DNA of 64,000 nucleotides from contig CM063106.1 in the NCBI GenBank assembly GCA_031841125.1, positions 34,220,001-34,284,000 of the forward strand, written 5' to 3'. Origin of the DNA: Acanthococcus lagerstroemiae (Eukaryota > Arthropoda > Insecta > Hemiptera > Eriococcidae). A program made the translations under genes and the position numbers. Below the pieces are notes generated by a model. It saw only the letters and a list, made by a program, of their open reading frames with translations. It was not told the DNA's origin and made no database searches. Shown piece after piece: positions 56,980-64,000 of the stretch; position 1 is the stretch's first letter, and each line of letters starts with the position of its first letter.

Positions 56980-57293
56980 GTAATCTACTTATGATTATTT
57001 GGGTAGTAATTGATATTATGTTATGAAGTTGGAAGTCTCATTATGCAGTCCTAATATATGAAGAGATGAGGTCAAATGTAGGCGGGGATATGGACTGAGA
57101 AGTGTGACGAAAGTTAGGCCCTTTTTTCTTGGATAACTTTTTCTAATTTTTTTTTTTTTAAATAGAAAACGAACGCTGAAAAAGAAGAAATACACGTATA
57201 CATACTCTGAAGTCAATATTATTCATGAAAAATAGACGTAAGGAAGTCAGTTGGAGAACTCCGATGTTCAGTGTTTTCTGTTTTATTTACCAG
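56980..57293. other. Non-coding gap
   Basis: AT-rich; no supported feature. Confidence 0.4.
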
Positions 57294-57493
57294 TAGGGTA
57301 ACTCTGGGTGTTAACACCGGTGTTAAAAATTTTAACCCCGCTCCCGGAGTAGATTGAGTTTGGTGTCATTTGGTGTCACGGTATATTTTTGTGGTGTTGG
57401 CTGAATGTTTATGTTTTGTTCGATTTGATCACTACAAACCAACACTTTTGTGTACATGTGACGTCATTTCAGTGTTACACCGAGTTAACCCTA
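57294..57493. mobile_element. MITE, 200 bp
   Basis: The left end TAGGGTAACTCTGGGTGTTA and the right end inverted TAGGGTTAACTCGGTGTAAC match with two single-base gaps. A second inverted pair GTGTTAACACCGGTGTTAAA lies just inside the left end. Confidence 0.7.
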
Positions 57494-57701
57494 ACCCAAT
57501 ACTGGGAAGCTAAACGAACACGGCTATTGATAAGGGAATCATTAATCCGTATTTTATCGAATTTTCACGATTACTTTGATTATTTTTCCTTCAAATTATA
57601 TGTGTTTCGAAGTTGATATTTTAAATTTATTCATCATCTATTATTTATGGGCCAAAAAAACGCAGTATTACTTCCTCTTATTACTATCTATAGGGGTGAC
57701 C

Positions 57702-57913
57702 GTCCGTAGGAAAAGGGAGCTTAGGGTGAAGTACAATTTTTTTGTTGTTGTTTTGGTACCACTGATCATGAAGACCGATTGAATCACATGTGATATTTTC
57801 TTGGGATTTTCCCGTGACATTCAGTTTGAATCAGTCAGTCTTCACCATCAATGGTACCAAAATAACAACAACAAAAAATTGTATTTCACCCTAAGCTCTC
57901 TTTTCCTGTGGAC
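57702..57913. mobile_element. Fold-back element with ~100-bp arms
   Basis: The left arm GTCCGTAGGAAAAGGGAGCT, TTAGGGTGAAGTACAATTTT, TTGTTGTTGTTTTGGTACCA is matched on the opposite strand from 57913 leftward (GTCCACAGGAAAAGAGAGCT, TTAGGGTGAAATACAATTTT, TTGTTGTTATTTTGGTACCA). Arms pair over about 100 bases around a very short centre near 57808. If transcribed in the Clic pre-mRNA it would form a long hairpin. Confidence 0.9.
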
Positions 57914-60244
57914 AGTAATTACCACTCGTCTCCATATTTTTGTTGGCCAATATAATTTTTATCGCTAAGCGCAGTCTATATGGACGCTGTTAAACTAAAC
58001 AGAAACACGTGACACAATCTGTTTTTTGAGAACACGTGATTCCAGAAACTATATTATGACATAGCATTTACTGAAAAACTCTTTTCAACTTGGTTACATG
58101 TTTTTGTATCGGGAGCCCAATTTTGAAAAATTCGACTTTTTACGCTCTTTTCAACGATACTAATAACATGGTCGCTGGGTTCCGTTTTGCTTAACTGCGT
58201 CCTTATCTCTGAAGCTAGACAGAATCTCAACTCTGCCGCTAGGTGTCAGTCATTTCGATTCCGAATTCCAATTTGCCCATTTAATCCGTTTCTCTCCTGG
58301 CTTCAAATATCTAATATGCAGTGAGCAACAAATCAAACAAGTAGTATCCTCATCACCTGAATTGTCATTGTACTTGACAGACCCATTCTTCTTCGCTTTG
58401 ATAGGCCTATTTCGAGATTTTCATGTCACCTTTTTCTTCAGCACGGACTGCGTGTTGACATTTTAATCATTATTGGAAGTATCTGCTGATGTAGTGCCCT
58501 CACCAAGCTGTATCTTTTTCTTCAGTCTGATACAACAGTAGGTTTACATATTTTTGTAGCCTCTGCCTCCTAAATTTTCGATCGCGTTTTCGAGCCATCT
58601 CCTCTGCATTCAAGGAGTATACCCCATGTTAAGACATCACTTCCAAACCCAACGATTACCAATAATCGTGAAGAAACAACTTACGTCCTTCCAGATTTAT
58701 TACAAATTATTCGCAAATGAACGTTTGTTTCCGCATACTAAGTGTAAATTTGTTCACATTTTGACTCTCTTGTATATTTTATCGAACTTTGCACTTTTTC
58801 TACGCTTGCACGTCTCAAAAACTAGAAATCTTGGTAAAATTACAAAAAAAAGTTTCTTCTCAGTAACTTTTCGTAGAGAAGTTAGTTTCTTATTTGTGTA
58901 CACTACTTCCACCACTTGCTACCAGAGTGCACTGTATATTATGTGAGATCAATGGGCATCCCATTTTAGGAACTACCCCGTATTAGGGCACTTTACCCTA
59001 TTTTTTTGTGAAGGCTCAGAAGTTTCCAATGAAATTATGCGTGTAACGATAAGAGAGAGTCTCGCATTTTTGGTCTGAATTTCAGATGTCTGGTACGAGT
59101 ATCTGAAGTGATTAGAATCAGTGTATTCCATTGCTGATATTTGAATTTTACGCTTCGAATTTTTTACAAGGTGTGGTCACTGGCACTTGCTAGCTAACCT
59201 TCTTTCTCGTTCATTTGTAATGCGTATTTCATGTATAGTCTGGATGAAATTTATTATGGCTTTCACTATTCGCGTGTTCAGTTCCAATATTTGCGCCTAC
59301 TTACTTGTTTTTTGTTTGTAAACTGCAACATGATAATCTGCCGCTTAATAGCGCTAATGGATACTGGCTTTACAAAGTTGGAACATAAGTACAGAGTTCC
59401 CTCGAAGACGATTGAACTTTCTTGATCGATTTTCGCGTAACCAAATTACAGCTCTGTTCTTACTCGTCAGTTTAGGAGATGTTCAATGATGATATCTAGT
59501 CTGATTACACTTGATGCACTTTATGCCCTCTCGGGGGAACGGAAAACTGGCGATGAAAATCTGAATATCGTAGTAATGAGCATGTACAGAATGACGTCAC
59601 CGACTGTTTTAGTATTGGTTGGTGTCCAAGTTCAAGTATTTATTGAGAATTGGGACGCATAAATCTGAATACATCGTTAAAACATATTAATGAAAGACTA
59701 TAATATAAATGTATGTGCAGAGCTATTTTAATCTTATTTATTGCAAGTTCTCCCAAACGTATACAAACTTCTCTCAGATCCTATTTTAGCTCGTTGAAGT
59801 TACCATTTCGCTTACAGTCTGTCGTATAATTTAAGCTGGAAAAATTAACAGCCGGATAAAATTTTCTGTTACGTGTGTGCATGTTAGAGTGCGGAAAGAG
59901 AAGACGAAAATGTGTGAAAAGGTGCGACTAGGAACAAAACTAATAAAAACAAAGAAAACACATTTACAGAAATATTCTAATTTTGTTACACTAATTATTA
60001 TGAGTTTTCTAGAAGGTTAAACGAGTAACTGTACGGTTGTAAAGTTGATCAGTCAGTTTTACCAGTTTGCGGTGTACGTATGTCTGTGGAAAGAAAATTT
60101 TCTGTCCGTATTCATGGTGTAACCTTCAGTTCTTTCAAGAGTGTCGGGCGAGGTTGTGTATTTTCACCTTTCAACGCTTTTGCAAGAAACTGTGTATTAC
60201 AGTCAAGATACTTCATGAATCTCGAATGCAAAATTGAAATCAGG
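57914..60244. other. Clic intron sequence without recognised genes
   Basis: AT-rich, unusually free of obvious MITEs. The 106-codon frame at 58626 has no recognisable domain. Confidence 0.4.
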
Positions 60245-60249
60245 GATCA

Positions 60250-60530
60250 ACAGTGGCGAATCCAAGGGGGGAATGGGGTACATGCCCCCCTTGCTTGAAG
60301 TTTTTAACGCAATAATAGGGAAAAAGGAACAAAAATAATGAATTGTACCCTCATTACACGCCACAAATGTATAATAACGCATCTATATATTCGTCATTGC
60401 GTATCCCACATTAGATAAAATGTTTTTCCGGGAGCACCCCCGCCCCCACATCCCTGCCAACATAAAAGCAGGAGCTAATCAGTATGCATCGCCGCTACTG
60501 TACCCCCCCCCCCCCGTTTCCTTTTTCTAA
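60250..60530. repeat. MITE-like G/C-run segment
   Basis: CAGTGGCGAATCCAAGGGGG at 60250 resembles a MITE left end. C-runs at 60436 and 60503 are of the type seen inside other MITEs here. No clean right terminus identified. Confidence 0.4.
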
Positions 60531-60720
60531 AGCCTGGGGATCAATGGCCTCTCAGAGTGGAACTTTTGTCGAAGCCGTTTGCGAAAGGTTCCTCAATTTT
60601 CAAATTAGAATTAAGAAAAAAATGTATTTTGAATTCATGGTTTTTGGTTGTCTCAGTAGGTGCCTTTTAATTTTACCGTCCCTGCCTTAAGAAGTCGTGG
60701 TTTAAAAAAAAACCTCTATA

Positions 60721-61428
60721 CAGTACAACCTCGATTATTTGAACTAATTGGGGAATAGGATCGTTCAAATAATCAAAAGTTCAAATGATACGGAGTTTTT
60801 TTTTCTTTCTTGTTATGTAAATTTATTTATTTAAACTGTACATAAAATGACACAAAAACAAGGGTAGTGCCTATCGATAACGTAATTATAATTTTTTTCA
60901 ATTTTTATCAAAGAAGTCCGTGACTGATTTTTGTTTTGAAAAGTTCAATTTTTTTTCAGCGCACTATCTCGCCACTTTCTCAGCATGATTCTCTCGGCCA
61001 GTGTCATTAATCCTTCCTGCTCCATGTATGCAAGCGTCGTCACAATGGCTTCATGACCTTCGGCATGACTGATAGTTCCTTCAGGAACGCCTTCATCTTC
61101 GTCTTCATCATCATTCCTATCAGCGTCGTCAGTTCTTTCTTCATTCACAATCTCAATTATATCATTATCGGTCATATCATATTCATCATCTGCGTCCATC
61201 CAGGCGACTATATCTCCTTGCACAACCTCACTACCTCCGGAAATCTCCGCTAGTAGTTCAAGCAGCTCCGTATCTATATCTCGATCGATCACTTTTTCCT
61301 GACCTTCACTGCTCTTAAAATTCTCGTTTTCATAAAAATTTTTGATTTTTCCAAGGTTCAAATAATGCGGAGAAAGTTCAAGTAATAGGGACGAAATTTT
61401 CAGGTTCAAATAATCGAGGTTGTACTGT
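60721..61428 (-). mobile_element. pogo/Tigger-derived short element, 708 bp, TA target site
   Basis: TIRs of at least 24 bases are identical at the two ends, beginning CAGTACAACCTCGATTATTT. TA flanks both sides (60719-60720 and 61429-61430), as for Tc1/mariner/pogo insertions. The inside keeps only the 3' part of a transposase on the minus strand, so it is an internal-deletion derivative. TTCAAATAATC-type repeats extend inward from both ends. Confidence 0.93.
60945..61330 (-). pseudogene. pogo/Tigger transposase C-terminal part
   Basis: The open frame runs about 125 codons from the left inner boundary to a stop at 60945: DIDTELLELLAEI, VVQGDIVAWMDADDEYDMTD, an acidic run DADRNDDEDEDEG, then LMTLAERIMLRKWRDSALKK. 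The acidic tail and the 'D...W...D....MTD..I' pattern are typical of pogo/Tigger proteins. No DDE catalytic residues remain. The frame is open through the TIR, so a short acidic peptide could be made, but I see no promoter. Confidence 0.72.
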
Positions 61429-61889
61429 ACTTGGTGATTTCTCGCCATTCGTATACCTATCTATTCGTGGGCATTTTTCTATATCTTTCCCCACGTCCTC
61501 TTTGTCTAATACCACAAGTTTAATTTTTTAAATTATTCTAGTTTTCAAAATAATATTGATAATGGAACTTTGTGAACTCTTACCAGCATAATTAGCGATA
61601 TTGACAATGTGGCATGTAGACTCGTGCAGTTTCGAGGTCACTAAATGGTTTCTTGTTATCAGCTCGACGTGAAATCCAAAACTGAAGACTTTCATAGAAG
61701 AAAATGGCCTACCACTCGAGGGAACAAATTCGAGTTTTCGTTTGAAAATAATTCTAAAATATCTTGTCAATTTGTAGAAAAGGAGCTAATGTGATGAAAG
61801 AAACACTTTCCAGCAGAACATGTAAAAAGACACTTAGCATATTTTCTCCCGGAAATCCTCCTTTTTTCTTCCGGAAGTTCTCAATTGAA
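61429..61889. other. Non-coding gap
   Basis: AT-rich; nothing supported. Confidence 0.4.
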
Positions 61890-62490
61890 TCGGTGAGAAC
61901 CAAAAGGGGGAGAATCCAAAAATATCGTTTTTGACTTTTCGACGGAAATCGGGGTATTGAAGTATAGTAAATCGACCGGTGTGGTTGAAATTTCGCGAAA
62001 CCGCCGAGAAAGTGCTGTTTGACAACGTCGCACCATCGCGTTGGGAACCAAAAGGGGTCAAGTCCAATGCAATTCTGCTAATATTCATCTGTGCCTGTAT
62101 TCGTTACTGCTGTGAGCTAGCAAATGTACCGAATTGTGAAATGCGTGGTTTTAAACTTCCGTTGTCTTGAAAAGCGATTTACTAAAAATTCTATAACTCT
62201 AAGGGACTGTGATCAATTCAAGCGGGATCAACGCTAAAGTGATGCACTTAAGTGTAGGAACAAGTTCCATTCGATTCCCGGCGAAAAGAGGAAACGATTT
62301 TCAGATTGGGAACCAAAAGGGGTTAAGTTCACTTTCTTTTAGGAGACATATCTCCGGTGTACCTGAAGATTTTTTTTCATAATTGCCTTTAAAGTCGTGT
62401 CGTGTGGTCCTCTTTGAATGTCCTAAAACACGTTTCCCACAATTTTTGGGTTTTCGAATCAATCAGTTTTGTATGTCTTCTGAAAAATGT
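61890..62490. repeat. AACCAAAAGGGGTTAAGTCC dispersed repeat, copy 2
   Basis: Three AACCAAAAGGGG words (61893, 62045, 62311) and the GGGGTATTGAAGTATAGTAA segment, collinear with 55985-56680. Confidence 0.68.
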
Positions 62491-62499
62491 AAAAAATGA

Positions 62500-62690
62500 T
62501 AATTTTTCAATAAAATGAACAATTTGTTGTCAAATGAACATCAACTTTTTTATCGGAGCAACATTTTCATCAACTGACAACCTTTTCGTCATACCTTCAA
62601 TTTTTTCTTCAAATTGACCATATTTTTGTTATTAAATTGATAATTATTTTGTCAACTTGACAACTTGTTTGTCAAATTGAATACATTAAT
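62500..62690. repeat. Degenerate TTGTCAAATTGA short tandem repeat
   Basis: TTTGTTGTCAAATGAACA, CATCAACTGACAACC, CTTCAAATTGACCA, TGTCAACTTGACAACTTG and TTTGTCAAATTGAA recur about every 20 bases just upstream of the fourth Clic coding exon (acceptor at 62808). Confidence 0.6.
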
Positions 62691-62808
62691 GGGATCGGTG
62701 ATCATCAATTTTCATTTTCGCTCTCTTTCCCTATTCTTTCATGTTATTTCGTCCCCCTCCCCCATTTTTCGAATTATTTTTAACTATTACTGTTTTGTTT
62801 CATTACAG

Positions 62809-62983
62809 AAACTGAAACTGCTGCTCTTGAAGAAGGATGACAACAGCGTTAACAGTTTATTATCGCATTTACGTAAAATAAACGATCATTTGGGCAAAAC
62901 GGGTACTCGCTTTCTTACTGGTGACACGATGTGCTGTTTCGACTGCGAATTAATGCCACGTCTGCAGCATATAAGAGTTGCAG
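62809..62983 (+). CDS. Clic: Clic, fourth coding exon (helical domain)
   Basis: 58 codons plus one base, starting KLKLLLLKKDDNSVNSLLSH and ending LMPRLQHIRVA with the first base of a Gly codon. It contains the CLIC signature around FLTGDTMCCFDCELMPRL, part of the all-alpha C-terminal domain of the GST fold. The acceptor is TTTCATTACAG (62808). The donor is GCAG then gtaaat. The lysine-rich loop after KKD is the least conserved part relative to Drosophila, as expected for the family's variable foot-loop region. The intron upstream is 11,824 bp; the one downstream is only 260 bp. Confidence 0.96.
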
Positions 62984-63243
62984 GTAAATATAACACAAGT
63001 TGACAATATTTAAAAAAAAAAAAAAAAAAAAAGAGAGAGAGAGAGAGACAAGTTCGCGACTGTAGGAAAAGATGTGTTTGAATGAGAGTTAATCCTTCGC
63101 GGTTTCGGCTGCGAACTGAGATACTCTGCACAGATGGAGGATTATTTAAAAACGGACTTCAGAACATACATCAAAAATATAAAAGTTCATAACTGAGAAT
63201 ATCCTACACTTGTATACTAATACGGTAAACGCGTGCGTTGCAG
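62984..63243 (+). other. Short Clic intron (260 bp)
   Basis: GT-AG intron between the fourth and fifth Clic exons. It contains a run of about 20 A followed by a short GA repeat near 63013-63048 and is otherwise plain AT-rich sequence. A stop codon occurs soon after the donor, confirming that it must be removed. Confidence 0.9.
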
Positions 63244-63383
63244 GCAAGTACTTCATGAATTTCGAAATTCCTACGGAATTCACGTATTTGTGGCGATACA
63301 TGTTGCACATGTATCAGCTAGACGCATTTACCCAGAGTTGTCCAGCCGACCAGGATATCATAAATCACTACAAACTGCAACAG
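63244..63383 (+). CDS. Clic: Clic, fifth coding exon; gene continues past the window
   Basis: Two bases complete the split Gly codon, then 46 codons follow: KYFMNFEIPTEFTYLWRYML through QSCPADQDIINHYKLQQ. This is the conserved C-terminal helical region of CLIC, including WRYM..MYQLDAFTQSCPADQDII. The acceptor is GCGTTGCAG (63243) and the donor CAG then gtcagt. Drosophila Clic has about 20-30 further residues after this point, so a short terminal exon should lie beyond 64000. The four exons in this window sum to 621 bases, exactly 207 codons, with no internal stop. Confidence 0.95.
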
Positions 63384-64000
63384 GTCAGTAAATATGATAC
63401 ATTTTTCAGGGCTTCGGCCCACCAACACTCAGTTACACGTATTGTGCGAGCCTCACCCGTGAATTCGCAGACCGTTTTGGCCTCGCGCTGACAATTTTAT
63501 TTTTACTAAAAACGTGGAACTACCGACGTCATAGCCGTCTAAATCGTATGACAGGTTGATGTGCAGTCAAGTGTCTCCACTGGTTGAAGGTGTCCAGTAA
63601 ATGACTGAAAATTCATTAGTCGTATTCGTACACACGTTTTCGGACAACTTTTCGAGTGACTGCGCGCATCGCTATTCGAGCGTTAATAAACACTTTTTTT
63701 TTTTTAAATTGTGAGGTCAAATTTTTGGTTCGGGAACTACGAGTCTTCAGTTCTAATATACTGACGGATTATTTTCGGCTCTCGATCTGCTGTTCTTTAA
63801 CCCCTCCCGGTGTTGCTTATTTTCAGAAAACTAAGAAATCCAGTCAGTAAACACCGAAGAACAAACTAAAATAAATTAAATAATTAAAATTGAAAATAAT
63901 AATAATAATAATAATTATTATTATTATTATTATAATTTTGTACTCGAGGAGCATGCTTCCTGACTCTCGACAAGAAATAATGGGGGGAAAAAATCCATAG
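63384..64000 (+). other. Start of the last Clic intron
   Basis: Follows the donor gtcagt at 63384. No conserved coding sequence for the CLIC C-terminus is visible up to the window end, so the terminal exon is presumed downstream. The only structured sequence is the AAT/ATT microsatellite near 63900. Confidence 0.7.
63896..63932. repeat. (AAT)n/(ATT)n palindromic microsatellite
   Basis: AATAATAATAATAATAATAA followed by TTATTATTATTATTATTAT: two complementary trinucleotide runs meeting head to head, able to fold back. Confidence 0.9.

Noticed and set aside
23896..63932. CRISPR array
   Set aside because: None of the repeated sequences has regular repeat-spacer structure, and the genome is eukaryotic.

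Overview
The window is a piece of an AT-rich animal nuclear genome, very probably an arthropod and most likely an insect. It has split genes with long introns, no operons, and an unusually dense mix of DNA transposons, MITEs, non-LTR retrotransposons and tRNA-derived SINEs. The one gene I recognise is Clic (chloride intracellular channel, GST-like fold) on the + strand. Four consecutive coding exons join in frame to exactly 207 codons (38515-38657, 50822-50984, 62809-62983, 63244-63383) and are close to the Drosophila Clic protein. The first coding exon (N-terminus) was not found in the 38.5 kb upstream, and the last exon lies beyond position 64000.

Layout. 1-250: a putative coding exon of an unrecognised + strand gene (59-202) with canonical splice sites. 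238-23 kb: nested transposons, mostly hAT-like MITEs with 8-bp target duplications, a pogo/Tigger element (3297-5961), a PIF/Harbinger-like MITE, RTE-type LINE remnants (17.3-18.8 kb) and SINEs. 23.4-27.3 kb: an array of diverged ~280-bp repeats interrupted by three consecutive fold-back elements and MITEs. 27.36-28.15 kb: a retroposon bounded by a perfect 13-bp target duplication. 28.2-38.5 kb: less repetitive, with one unassigned open segment near 28.8 kb that ends at a donor-like site. 38.5-63.4 kb: Clic exons separated by introns of 12.2 kb, 11.8 kb and 0.26 kb. Intron 1 holds a MULE inserted in a LINE tail and a jockey-like LINE inserted in an RTE-like LINE. Intron 2 holds MITEs, a (GA)n tract, a 100-bp-arm fold-back and a short pogo derivative.

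Insertions can be ordered by nesting. At several sites the host element reads through exactly when the insert and one target copy are ignored, and two insertions have an empty paralogous site elsewhere in the window. I see no CRISPR array, operon, intact autonomous transposon or genuine tRNA/rRNA gene. I do not see a convincing new multi-gene system. The most informative novelties are the unassigned exon at 59-202, the fold-back cluster, several short-insert hAT-like MITE families, and a dispersed degenerate GAGTCTT-type repeat.
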